A stretch of 64,000 bases of DNA from Rhipicephalus microplus (Eukaryota; Arthropoda; Arachnida; Ixodida; Ixodidae): contig NC_134704.1 of assembly GCF_043290135.1 (NCBI RefSeq), positions 25,662,501 through 25,726,500 of the forward strand, in the 5' to 3' direction. Below the pieces are notes generated by a model. The model ran no database searches. It saw only the letters and a program-made list of their open reading frames with translations, and was not told the origin of the DNA. Positions 44,211 to 55,504 of this stretch are shown piece by piece. Position numbers and translations under genes: made by a program. Position 1 is the first letter of the stretch. Each line of letters starts with the position of its first letter.

Positions 44211-46300
44211 ATATGTAAGTTTGCCAAGCTAGCGACCGCGATATTTGGGGGACTCGCAAGACTTAGGAGTACAGGTGATGAAAAAAACAAGGGCACACAG
44301 TGTTTTTTTATTTTGTAGGGCAGCAGCAATATCATACAGTGTCTAAATAAATGGCAGTAACTTTTTTAGACATGAGCAATTATATTAGTACTTGCAATTA
44401 TTTGGCGTATACACGCACGAGTAATTGAAGAAACTGTGTTGTGTCACGTGACTAGTGCTAACAGCCTCTTCCAAATTCTAAATGCTTTTTCGCAGGCCAT
44501 CAATGTACTGTGGCAAAGGTGGCTTAAGTGGCATTCTGCACGAATTAGAACAACGCCAAGAAATTTTTTAACAGCTACACCCCCCCCCCCCCCCCTGTCC
44601 CCATTTTATTTTCACGATAGTGTGCAGTTTTGGGGCACAACTTCTCGGCTCACTTACAAGGCGTGTTTGACTATATAAAGTAACACAGGAACGCACCCGT
44701 TGGCCTGGCGACGGCACCGCATATCTATCGTATGTGCCGTTGCTATGGCAATTAACGCAGTGACCAGCAATGCTGGCACTCGCAACATGTAGAGTTTGTT
44801 CGTTGCAGTAACAGCAGCATACGCTTTTAGCTTTAGTTTCCAAAACGCCGTAACTACGTTTGCTGACCCGCCAAGTGTTGCTGGCTATGGCAATGCATTT
44901 TCATCTCGAAGTTGTGTTGTCCCACCGATAGATATCAGCTGCGGTCAGCGGGACCCATGGGAGCACGGCGTTGCTACTTCATCTGAGCGATCACATTTGA
45001 GGATGTCCTGGCCTAACAGTGGTTTATGGTTAGGGACTGCATGCCTGGATCACTGGACTGGTTGATCATGCCACTATAGGCGGCCAACGTGGCGTCAATT
45101 TTTCGCTGAAATTAGTGCAACTGAGAAAAGTTTGAGGGTGCTCGGGCATTTTGGGGCAGCGTGGCTCAATTTCGACAAACGTCATGATCTTGGCGCCATT
45201 GCCGCAGCTGTTGCACCCCTGCACATTACATATGCCACCTGCTACATTTACAGCATCACAATAATCTGTGAAATGTGCGAAAATGCTTACTAAAATTGAA
45301 AAAAAAAAGGAAAGTCAAGGATTTTCAAGGACTTCCGAAATTTCAGCACCTTCTAACCTTGGAAATGAACTTTTCAAATTTTAAGGATTTCAAGGGTTTC
45401 AAAGACCTGCATGAACCCTGGATCATGCTCTAGCCTAAACGCTGACAAAACTTCAAAAAACAGTTCCAGGGTCCCTTTAAGCACATTACACAAATGCTCC
45501 ACAGCTTGCTTTGAACTGGATTGTAGTCATGCTAGCGCCGCGAAGTGTTCATTGGTATGTTTGCAGTGGCTGGCACTAGCTGGAGCTATTTACAGTGAGC
45601 GCACCCTCCCAACTGCTCAGACAACCTAACAAGTTAGCCAGTCAAATCAAGCTGTGCTCCAGCTATTGTCAGCTACTGCAAACATACTGAGAGCACTTCG
45701 AGGCACTGTCTTCAGTCTAAGCCACTGCAGGGTCATGTGTGTGCGTGCTTTTTTTTTTATGTTTAAAGAGCAGCTTAGAGCTGTGCTTAGACCTGTGTTG
45801 AAATGGTTCCACGCAATAAGTCTACGCAAACCAGTAATATAAATATAGATGCACGAACAGTGTTGGACGGCCCCACTATAAAGAAAATATGGGATGAAGA
45901 CTGCCACGCACGAGTATGTGTGTGGGAGGGGGGCTAACGAAAAGTTTGCGAGCCTCGTGTTTCTGACCTCTGCCGTTTGGTGCATCCACTGGCTCACTTT
46001 AGGGCTGGATCCAGCCACTAATTTTGGGGGGGGGGGGGGGGGTACCCTGAAGTAACATTGGAAAGGGGGTAATGATTGTTTTTTCACTAGCAGTAAGACC
46101 CCATCATAGCATAAGTATTGTTAATTTGTGCGCACAGTAGTTTCACTCATTTGTCCTAATTGGTGATAATAGGTGGATTACAAGCACCGAAGTGACAGAT
46201 GTGGGTGATCCCCCTTCCATGAGAGTAAAATCTGAGAAATCCTCCTCGGCACTATCGTTACCTACCACGTTGAAGCAAGATATTTTTGAACAGCTCTCAC

Positions 46301-46451
46301 TTGGTTGGGGTGGCGTGCATGGCACACCCGTAGTTTCTCCCAGTGGTTGGGGCCTGTTCTGGGCAGGTTGAGGCTGTTTGTTGGCCTGGTTAGCAGCACC
46401 ACCTCTGCCTCTTCCACGGCCCAGGCCTTTTCGTAAATTAGATGATGCTGC
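46301..46451 (-). CDS. AGO: Argonaute N-terminal exon (Gly/Arg- and Gln/Pro-rich)
   Basis: About 50 codons encoding AASSNLRKGLGRGRGRGG and then a Gln/Pro/Asn-rich stretch ending in TPPQP. Such RG-rich disordered leaders are typical of arthropod Ago2 N-termini. The donor after 46301 (CCAA/GTGAGA) leaves phase 1, exactly what the acceptor at 41029 needs. The join turns a local Ser into Lys and continues with Pro/Thr-rich sequence. The 5' border is less sure. An acceptor ending at 46452 (CAATGCAG) gives phase 0 with the micro-exon at 47939-47950. Alternatively translation starts at the ATG at 46457, just after an in-frame TGA. Confidence 0.7.
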
Positions 46452-46821
46452 CTGCATTGCTCACCTTCACGGAAATAATACGCAATATCAGACAGGTATG
46501 TAGGGCTAGTTTGCATGGATCGCAGACACACATAATCGGCACAAGAAACACACGAGACAAAGTGCAGAGCCATAAACTAAATATTTACTGCAATAAGATA
46601 TGGAAATTTGTGGAACGTGCATCACCCTGAGAAACAGAAACAACTGTAACAGTCATTGCCATCCTGGAATACTACAAGTACTATTTGCCTTTTCGTTCAG
46701 TTTCAAGACTGCGATAGCTATGCAGCACCCAAGAAACTTCGGATCACTTTCTAACACAGAAGCAGAAAGTGTCTCTTTAAACATGTGCCAGAGTACAGAA
46801 ATCATTTTTTTTTGCTTTCAG

Positions 46822-46947
46822 GTAAAAGGAAGGCGCTTAAAGTTAAGGACTAAACCTTGTAATGCTGTGCTTAGCTTCGAAGAATATATGAAATATTTGG
46901 CCAGACAGGGGGAGAAAAGTGCTGAAAATGTGTGGGCTACTCGCTAA
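46822..46947 (+). CDS. Possible exon on the opposite strand of Argonaute intron 1 (low confidence)
   Basis: A T-rich acceptor (TTTTTTTTTGCTTTCAG) precedes 42 sense codons ending in TAA. The peptide (NAVLSFEEYMKYLARQGEK) has a protein-like composition, but no family or partner exon is found. It may be a degraded transposon fragment or chance. Confidence 0.2.
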   Translation, partial: VKGRRLKLRTKPCNAVLSFEEYMKYLARQGEKSAENVWATR

Positions 46948-47938
46948 GGTTTTTGTTCCCCGCCACTGCTACTACAGCTATCGGAAGCCGTCCGGCAGGT
47001 GTTAGTAAATTCGATCCTGAGAGCAACTCTCTGCGAGAGCTTGTGACAATTACAATGTTTTGTTTTTAATTGCCTTACACGGTTCGTGTGTGTGTGAATT
47101 TGTACGTATGAGCCGATATATTAACATACATTAATAAAAAATAGTGCCCCCCCCCTGTTCCGCACACTTTGAAACGCACACACAAACCTACGCTACTGAT
47201 TTCAAATAGCCCTAGCAAGCCAAAGCGAACAATACAACTATGGGCTTGCCTACGCGCGCAATAAAACAAAATTTTAAAAACTGCATCATGTCAAAGCGTG
47301 CATAGTACAATGGTTGCAGACGACACCGATACTTTACGTGTGACGCAACACAGTGACGAACGCCACCAACCATGTGTGACGCAACACCAGCTATGTGTGA
47401 CGCAACACGTAGAAGGCACAACTCCGAAAGCAAGTTTGCTTTGCAGTTCGACGCCTTCACAGCAGTACACGAGGCCAGTGGCATATTTATCGTTGTTCAC
47501 CAGTACACGGCAATAACTTGGCGGAGCCATGCTGATAAAAATGCTGCAAATGCTGATGCAAGTGCTCACTCGAGTGACCTAGGAAGTAGACGTCACTGGT
47601 AATTGTCGGTTGTGTCGGCACACCTAACATTCTTCCAGTTGATTATTTATTCGGAAACGCTGACCATTTCAGGTGGTCTAAAATAGTGACGAGCCGCAAA
47701 CCGACAAATATGTCGCTTCTCGAAATGGGGGCACAAATACACCAGCGCAGTTTGTATTTCACAACCACCCGTAATACCGTATCTGTGACTAAGGCGGCTT
47801 CGGCAGCTTGCGCTAGTTAGTGCTAACGCAGAATCAGCTGGACAACCAGACGCCCTAACAGTTCGAGCAAAATAGCATATGTAGCATCGGTCACGCTGCA
47901 ACTGCGAATACGACGAGGTACGGTACGTGATTACTTAC

Positions 47939-47950
47939 GCTGACAGACAT
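47939..47950 (-). CDS. AGO: Candidate Argonaute start exon (4 codons)
   Basis: ATG TCT GTC AGC followed by a strong donor, GTAAGT. Joined in phase 0 to the acceptor before 46451, it supplies a start for a protein of about 951 residues. The Kozak context (CCACCCATGT) is only moderate. Upstream sequence to about 48.18 kb would be 5' UTR. Confidence 0.4.
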
Positions 47951-48456
47951 GGGTGGCCGCAAAGTGCTCAAAGTTTCCGTAGTGTACAAACAGCCAGCTA
48001 AGTGCTGGTTAGGGCAAGCGTTCATAAACAGCAACAACAAACACAGAAACCACAAGTGAAGAATTTTATAATGAACGCGACTAAATTCTGCAACAGCCTC
48101 CGTGTCACCTTTAAAGCTGCACTGAATGAACTCGGATAAGCAACAAACGATCACGGGTGGACTTACCAATACGTCGCTTTAGCAGAGAATAACAAGTTTC
48201 ATCCTACTCCCCAGCGAGCGGGGAGCCGACTGACTCATAGAGAAATAAAGAAAGGTGACTGACTGATTGCGTCGAAAACCAACGAAACTCAGGATATATT
48301 GCTCGAGTCTCTCCCTTGAAGTAGGGTGGTTGGCTCTTAGTCGTATAGTTGAAGCAGATGGTAAAAGATCATAGATGTATTTGTTTACATTTGGGGTAAA
48401 AAGCTCAGAGTTCCTTCCTCCGTGGCTCAGAGGGTGAAAAGAGTACTCTGTTGACG

Positions 48457-48841
48457 CATAGCCTCCTAGATTTCTCTTGCCTGCCGGATGAGCGCAAAAC
48501 GCCCGTCATCTTAGGCGACGCTGCCTACGTGTAGGTAAGGGTCTTTGTACTTAGCCTTTAAGATCGGCAATTTTAGCGTTTGTTATTAATTTTAGAGGCT
48601 TTGCTTTGTCTTCAAGAAGTTGTTTGTTGAATGACGACGTCACTAATGTAAAATAATTAAATTACGTTTACGTCTTTTTAAAACTTTTTACCTTATTTTT
48701 GTTGCATAGAAGCTTCAAAAACGTAAAAATTTATTTGAAGACGCTTCTACATAGGTAGCGCCACTACCATAGTTCCGACGACGGCCGCTTTTCAAGTGAC
48801 CGCTGGTAATCCGGCAGGCAAGAGAAATTTAGGAGGCTATG
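48457..48841. mobile_element. Foldback MITE with 33-bp terminal inverted repeats
   Basis: CATAGCCTCCTAGATTTCTC at 48457 continues for 33 bp and is matched by its reverse complement ending at 48841 with one mismatch. Weaker similarity between the arms goes about 100 bp inward (CTGCCTACGTGTAG against CTACCTATGTAG). The element is 385 bp without coding capacity, and no clear target duplication is seen. Confidence 0.75.
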
Positions 48842-49173
48842 GTTAACGTCACTGCACGTGAGCTCAAGAATTAACTCCATAAAAAACTACAACAACCAAA
48901 AGCGCAGCTTTGTATCTCACTCTATTTACATAGCCTACATGCACAGCGAAGGCGGGCGTTTCAAACAGCGTTTCTCACTCACAGAATTTGCGAAGGGTCT
49001 ATGTTTCTGATAACTTTTCGTAATCAAGAGCTACAGAAACGGTGGAGTGAATAAACTTTCATAAACCAACAGTTCCTGAATTAACTCGGGTGGAGCCTCT
49101 CTTAGCCTCAATGATATCCACTAGGGCAGGCTAGGGCGACTAAGAGAAACCAAGGCTTGACTTCTCTGATCGT

Positions 49174-49371
49174 TGATTGATGTGGGGTTTAGCGTCCCAA
49201 AACCACCATATGATTATGAGAGACACCGTAGTGGAGGGCTCCGGAAATTTCGACCCCCTGGGGTCCTTTAAAGCGTACCCACCCAAATTTGAGCACACGG
49301 GCCCACAGCATTTCCGCCTCCATTGGAAATGCAGCCGGGATTCGATCCCGCGACCTGCGAGTCAGCAGCCG
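49174..49371 (-). mobile_element. tRNA-derived SINE (Ruka-like), copy 6, 5'-truncated
   Basis: Minus-strand copy missing the A-box half. It is flanked by a perfect 15-bp duplication, GACTTCTCTGATCGT, at 49159-49173 and 49372-49386. So the truncation happened at insertion, not afterwards. Confidence 0.9.
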
Positions 49372-49389
49372 GACTTCTCTGATCGTGGA

Positions 49390-49865
49390 TCATTGTCAGC
49401 GATTGTGGCGCGAACTATATTGATGAAAAAACTCGCCAGACGCCACGATCCTTGTGAATCGACGTTATGCGAAGCATTCGTCCGGGGAAAGGGATCGTGT
49501 TGTACTTTTTTTTATTGAGACCTATGTTATAAAAGAACGCTTAGTAAATGTACAAGTGTTGCACGCGCAGTATGTTGAAGAGCTGCAGATGTTTACATAA
49601 AGTTGTTTTCATTTGCGCAATGATGCCAACAGGAACACGAATATTAGGAACATCAGAAGTGATAACCGAGGTGCTGGTGGTCGCTAGTCCTGGACACTGC
49701 TACATAAATCAACTTCAGCGCATGACAACTAACTGCAATTCACGTTAACCCGACGTGACGGCTGTATCATAGGAGTACATATGTCATGTTTATAAAAATT
49801 GGATATCCCTCAACATTGCAACCAGAGTTGACGTGTCACGAACATTAGGGTTTATTCGAAAAGTA
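49390..49865. other. Intergenic, nothing recognised
   Basis: Short frames only. No RNA gene or repeat was recognised. Confidence 0.35.
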
Positions 49866-49869
49866 GTTC

Positions 49870-50126
49870 CGAGACCTGGCGTGGCTCTGCGGTATAATGA
49901 TTGATTGCCACGCAGAATGATTGGGTTCGATTTCTACTGGAACCCTGAAATTTATTCTTTGCATTCGTCTGGTCGACGCTGTCGATGTCAGGTTTGTCGT
50001 AACGATCACACGTTAAAATTGCCCATGTGTGTTCTCGTCGTTCCTGGGCAGATACGAAGTGTCAATCACCTGCCGCACATGCCCGCATACCAGTGGCACA
50101 TACCCGCCCGCGGGTATGTGCCACTG
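49870..50126 (+). mobile_element. Second type of tRNA-derived SINE
   Basis: The head has an A-box-like GCGTGGCTCTGCGGT and, about 45 bases on, a B-box-like GGGTTCGATTTC, spaced as in a tRNA gene. The body (ATTTATTCTTTGCATTCGTC onward) is unlike the Ruka-type copies. The right end coincides with a perfect hairpin (50091-50126). No target duplication is clear. Confidence 0.55.
50091..50126. repeat. Perfect 16-bp palindrome arms around 4 bases
   Basis: CAGTGGCACATACCCG at 50091-50106 and its exact reverse complement at 50111-50126. It sits at the 3' end of the second SINE type. Confidence 0.85.
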
Positions 50127-50722
50127 TCTAAAGGGAAGTGTTTGATGACGTGCGCGAAGGGATTGCGCCATTATTCATGTGTTGACCAGTGTGTCATATT
50201 CGTAAAACCATCTTACCCGAGCTCCCATAATAATTTTGGTTCACGACAAGTTAAGGGGGTGATCACGAGGGCACCCAGATGCAAGCGGCTAGATAGATAG
50301 ATAGGTAGATATATAGTAAGACGCGGAAAGTGCTTGCAGTACGCTAAGAAATGTTCCGAACTTGAAAGCAAACTAACAAATGACATTTGTTTAGTACTGC
50401 CTTGTAACTCTGAAAGCCTGATCACGCAAGCGGCGTTTGTATATTTGGGGTTTACTTTTTTTTTCAAATGAATTGCGACCCCGAAATTTCTCGACAATTT
50501 TCGAAAAAGTACTTTTCTTAACAATCACCGTGCCAACGTGCACAACGTCATTCCCTACGCTACGGCACAAGTAGTGCCTTTTTTATTGGTCATTTCTAAA
50601 TAATACGTCACAGTACGCATAGGCGGCGCCCAAAACTACGACACGAAGCAAACAGAATAGTACACCACGCTCTGTGACATAATTAGTCTTGCTCTGAGCT
50701 GGCGTATGTTGGTCAGCTAACC

Positions 50723-50931
50723 TCAGCTACTATAGTTCATTGTACCTCAGCATATTGGTCCATGAAAGTGTGCGAGCTTCCTGGCAGAGTTTCGCAGCTC
50801 GTGTGACTTAAGAGTTTTCATGATGTTGGGCTACCTTCTGATGTTGGAAATTTTTTTATAGTCTGTTGGCTAACCTAATTGGTTCGCTAACTTTAGCTAT
50901 ACTAGTTCATTGTACCCCGGCATATTGGTCC
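50723..50931 (+). repeat. Diverged direct duplication, spacing about 170 bp
   Basis: CTATAGTTCATTGTACCTCA with CATATTGGTCCA (50728-50762) recurs as CTAGTTCATTGTACCCCGGCATATTGGTCCA ending at 50931. Flanking 'gttggctaacct' segments also recur. Confidence 0.6.
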
Positions 50932-51210
50932 AACGTGTGCGGGCTACTTAAAGCTGTCTTATGCCAGAAAATACTTTGCTGAGTGACCCGGTCAACGTTT
51001 ATAGATAAATTTACAGGAGCTATAAACGTTAGACCCCGTAGCCCCAGAACAAAAGCCTCCTAGATTGAGTGGCGTGCAGGGCTTTGCAACTTCTCCGCTA
51101 AGGAAAAAGCGCAATTATCGTGGCGCTGTGGAAAAAAAAAATTGGGCAAGTCGATCGATTTCCCAACTTCAGTTACGGTGAACAGTACGACAGCGAACTT
51201 TAACTGTAAC

Positions 51211-52180
51211 TGTCACACACTTCTGGTGAGGCCCCGCCGATCCAACATCGACGTGCGGCAGACTCGCAGGCTTCCACTTTACGCTTCGGCCTGCGACGCC
51301 TGAAAGGCCTCAAAGTGGTGCATTTCAAATTTATTTGCGGGTTGGTCGACCCGTGCGGGGTTGCACGTGTGGTGATGTGTGGGCCTGACCGACGCACTCA
51401 TAGAGCAGACACAGAGTTTGATTACACATAAACAAGCATTTAATTAAAACAGGGGCAAAGGCAGGAGATTACAAAAATAGCAGAGGAGGAAATCTGATAC
51501 GCGCGATAGAAAGAACAGCTATATAACAAAATAGGCTAAAAAACACTACAAAAGATACAGGCTAAAGACAAATATGCGGAATGTTAACAAACTGATGACA
51601 TGAATCAAAGGAGATACAAGACAATAATTACAGAATGATCATTGGTCGCGCTTTTGAATTTCTATGTGCGTCGCAGCGCACACAACTACATAGATTAAAA
51701 AAAAAGACTGGCTAAAACAATTTAACAGTTAAAAAAAGTCACAGTAAAAAGTTCCATACGGACCAGGCCAGCTCTTGGTGCACGTAGGGGAGTTGACGGG
51801 TGCCACTGAAGGTCTCGCCGGCTTGGTAGACGACGAGGGTGCCCGGAATTGCAGCCGTCTCAATACGTTGCACGGGTCACTCCATGCTCGCCGCCTACGT
51901 GAGACTCGCGACACCGACCACCGCACTTGTTGCTGGCTGTACGTCAACTGCTCTTCCGATGCAGTTCAAACCTCCTCAGGGGCGTCCACGTGCTCCCATC
52001 TCATCTGGGAGTAATTTTCCTTGTTGAGACCGCTGGTTTCCCTTCCGGTCAGGGGCAGGGAAGACGAGCCGGCGCCACGCTGGGTCGTTATGGTCGCCGG
52101 ATGTCGTCTCCCAACACAAAAACGCCCTTCCTTGGAAGATGGGGCCCGCGGATGCTCCGAAAATTGGAGTCGTTTGTGAC
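51211..52180 (-). repeat. Left (3') LTR of the element at 51211-55504
   Basis: 970 bp, alignable to 54496-55504 throughout. The terminal base next to the interior is changed (GTGACG instead of GTGACA). Confidence 0.9.
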
Positions 52181-52932
52181 GTAGCCCCCTTCTTAAGAAT
52201 ATTACTTCGTAATGTTCAAGGAAATCACAAACGCTCAATGTTCGAGAGCCTGCCGTGTTCCGGTTGTCCACCAATGCGTTTTCTTTTTCGCGCACCATTT
52301 CACTGATGTGGACGACATCGCAGAGAACATCTGATACACTACACCTTCATGGTCATCATACGATGAATGTCATAACCCGCGCACCACGACGCGGACACAC
52401 ACATGAAAAGACAATGACAAAAATACTGCACACTTCAGGAGTAAGACAGGTAAGCATTCTTCGATGCCACATATAAAAAAAATACACGCTTTAAGCGGTA
52501 TTGAAAAATCACTTGCTTACACGCAGCTTTCGAAAAAAGATGAATGAGTAATAAATCGGCATGATCATTTGTGCACTGTTCTTGGACATGCTCCACACTA
52601 AAGTGCTTCTTTTCAAAATAATAATAGAAAGAAAAGTCTTGAATAACACAGTGTCATGTTTATCACACACGCGTACCGTGAGACACTTCGATTGTATGAC
52701 CAACCGGTCTCTTAAAATGGAAAGCCCAAATAATAAAATAACCATATCCCTAAATTAAGGCTTCCCTAACTGAACGGGTAATAGGTTGAAACAACAGAAC
52801 ATCGTCTACAAACACACAGACGACAAAAGCATACCAAAAGATTAACTAAGCTATTAGTCCCCCCTTTCATGGATTGCTCCTAAATTGAAAAAATAAATAA
52901 ATGAACATTGTTTTAAAAAATGTCCTTTTTCT

Positions 52933-54369
52933 TTAAGGCCACGTTTTCACTTCGATGTGCGTAACCTTTATCCGTGCTCGAGGTGGTCGCGCTCTTGGGG
53001 GAGCCCTTCGAAGCAACCAGGGCAGACAAAAGAGTGTACGGCCGCCACACGGACGCCTGTTTCCCGTTAGTCTACCCCATGGCAGCAAGCCATCGTCAAC
53101 ACCGCGTTCTACGGAAATGCGCTTCGCAACCGCGTCGCGTCGTCTAGACATAATGCGCTGCCTCCCCGTGCATTCCGCTGTTCGAACACAAAAATGGAGT
53201 GGTGGGGGTCGGCTCCTCCGAGCAGCAGGTACAATCGCCTGCCTCACCCCCCTACCCTTCGGGCGGTTTGGGGCACGGGGACGTGCTCGCCTCACGAATG
53301 TCACCACGCGCAAACGAATCTTTCGTTGCTTTGTGTCACGTTTGGGGCCTCTCATTTGCTTGGGTTTTCTTACAGCCTTGGCTGCTTTCTGTACTTTTCG
53401 GCGTCTTTTTCGTTTGGCACATTTACTTGTGCACTTTTTTGGAGCATCTGCTTCCATCAAATCTTGAGCATAACTACTCTTGTTGGTCTGAACTGATACA
53501 CTGTGAACACAGCCGGGATTATTTCTTCTTGAATCAATGCTATCCTCACTTGAGGACAGCTTAACCGGCTCCTGAACAATGCAAATGGATTCCTCAGGGC
53601 TGCGCCGCTCGCACCTGAAAGAACTATCTACAATTGCACCGTCCAGTCCACAATGCACTTCAGCACATGGCTTTGACCCAATGTAATTACAGGGGTTCTC
53701 GCCTCCCGATCTGGTAGTACTGCGGACTTCAGTGTCAGCCGCCATAGAGACGAACATACATGGTGGCTGTGGCGAGTCACCAGCAGAGGGTTTTTCTGTA
53801 CCATTCGAACCCTGCCGGCACAGCTCCTCGTCACCATGTCTCCAGCTTTCATTGGCCCCTTGGGCCACAAAAGCGCTTTCTACAGCTAACACATTAGGTT
53901 CAGGAATGAATCTACTGTCCGCCTCCCAAGTACTACCGGCCTGCCCGGCCTTTGCCGGCTCTACACATTCGGGCTCTCTGCATCTTTTATGCATTACATC
54001 AAAAGCCTCAAACTCGCGCCGCCTGCTTTGAATCTTCAGGCGCAGTTTTTCAACGTACTCATGGTACGACTATGCCAACTTGTTCGGGGCATGGACGGTC
54101 GCGCTATTAGAAATTTCAGAGCCTGAGCAGGGGTCCGCCTGCGTAGCACACAGTCTCAAGCGCTCTTTTTCCTTCTGAATTCTAAGCCTTGAATTTTCTC
54201 GCTCCTGTTCCATCAAAAATTCCAGATGTTGCCTGTACCTACTGCGTTCGGCATCGCGCTCCTCTTTAAGTCTATTCCGTTCTTTTTCAACGAAATTATA
54301 CAACTCCTTGGCTACAAAGCCAAAGGCTTTGCCCCGTTCAATTAGCTTCTCAAACTCCGTGTCGTCCAT
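52933..54369 (-). pseudogene. Gag-like reading frame split by one in-frame TAG
   Basis: Starting at the ATG at 54369, 99 codons encode an acidic/basic coiled-coil segment (FEKLIERGKAFGFVAKEL, then Glu/Arg-rich heptads) like the N-terminus of gag proteins of other arthropod Gypsy-type elements. A TAG at 54072-54070 stops it. The same frame then continues without another stop for about 378 codons to 52933. This part has a polar Cys-containing region and a long Arg/Lys-rich, probably nucleic-acid-binding stretch (CAKRKRRRKVQKAAKAVRK). No zinc knuckle of CX2CX4HX4C type was found. The TAG may be a mutation or a readthrough site. The function is inferred from position and composition only. Confidence 0.55.
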
Positions 54370-54495
54370 TGCTAAAAACTGTTGTCCACCAACAAAGCAA
54401 TAAAAGGACGTCTACATACTGCACGCTCAGAGTTACGTCAGTCTCCCAGACACCACCACGTGGTCGGCCAGTCCTGTCGCGCGGACGCCAGATAA

Positions 54496-55504
54496 TGTCA
54501 CACACTTCGAGTGAGGCCCCGCCGATCGAATATCGACGTGCGGCAGACTCGCAGGCTTCCACTTTACGCTTCGGCCTGCGACGCCTGAAAGGCCTCGAAG
54601 TGGCGCATTTCGAATTTATTTGCGGGTTGGACGACCCGTGCGGGGTTGCACGTGTGGTGATGTGTGGGCCTGACCGACGCACTCATAGAGCAGACACAGA
54701 GTTTGATTACACATAAACAAGCATTTAATTAAAACAGGGGCAAAGGCAGGAGATTACAAAAATAGCAGAGGAGGAAATCTGATACGCGCGATAGAAAGAA
54801 CAGCTATATAACAAAATATGCTAAAAAAACACTACAAAAGATACAGGCTAAAGACAAATATGCGAAATGTTAACAAACTGATGACATGAATCAAAGGAAA
54901 TGAAAATAAATGAAATGAAATGAAAAATGAAATGAGATACAAGACAATAATTACAGAATGATCATTGGTCGCGCTTTTGAATTTCTATGTGCGTCGCAGC
55001 GCACACAACTACATAGATTAAAAAAAAGGCTGGTTAAAACAATTTAACAGTTTAAAAAAAGTCACAGTAAAAAGTTCCATACGGACCAGGCCAGCTCTTG
55101 GTGCACGTAGGGGAGTTGACGGGTGCCGCTGAAGGTCTCGCCGGCTTGGTAGACGACGAGGGTGCCCGGAATTGCAGCCGTCTCAATACGTTGCACGGGT
55201 CACTCCATGCTCGCCGCCTACGCGAGACTCGCGACACCGACCACCGCACTTGTTGCTGGCTGTACGTCAACTGCTATTCCGATGCAGTTCAAACCTCCTC
55301 AGGGGCGTCCACGTGCTCCCATCTCATCTGGGAGTAATTTTCCTTGTTGAGACCGCTGGTTTCCCTTCCGGTCAGGGGCAGGGAAGACGAGCCGGCGCCA
55401 CGCTGGGTCGTTATAGTCGCCGGATGTCGTCTCCCAACACAAAAACGCCCTTCCTTGGAAGATGGGGCCCGCGGATGCTCCGAAAATTGGAGTCGTTTGT
55501 GACA
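54496..55504 (-). repeat. Right (5') LTR of the element at 51211-55504
   Basis: 1009 bp. It is longer than its partner because of an ATGAA-type repeat near 54898-54940. Confidence 0.9.

Larger units (their letters stand above)
41030..46300 (-). other. Large Argonaute intron (5.3 kb)
   Basis: It is bounded on minus by donor GTGAGA (46300-46295) and acceptor TTTGCAG (to 41030). It holds a SINE, a solo LTR, C and G homopolymer runs, and an AAAGGGACC-ended inverted pair, but no other gene that I recognise. Confidence 0.6.
51211..55504 (-). mobile_element. LTR retrotransposon with gag-like frame only, minus strand
   Basis: Two direct repeats of about 1 kb (51211-52180 and 54496-55504) start TGTCACACAC and end GTGACA (GTGACG in the left copy). 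A perfect 5-bp duplication, GTAAC, flanks the whole at 51206-51210 and 55505-55509. Just inside the right LTR on minus is a TGG-starting segment (TGGCGTCCGCG) at the primer-binding-site position. Just before the left LTR on minus is a purine tract (AAGAAGGGGGC). So the right LTR is the 5' one. The 2.3-kb interior holds only a gag-like frame; no reverse transcriptase, integrase or protease was seen, so it is non-autonomous. The two LTRs differ at a modest number of sites and by a 38-bp ATGAA-type repeat in the right copy. Confidence 0.9.

Noticed and set aside
52955..53564. Several plus-strand frames over the gag-like region
   Set aside because: They are shadows of the Arg/Lys-rich minus-strand frame.
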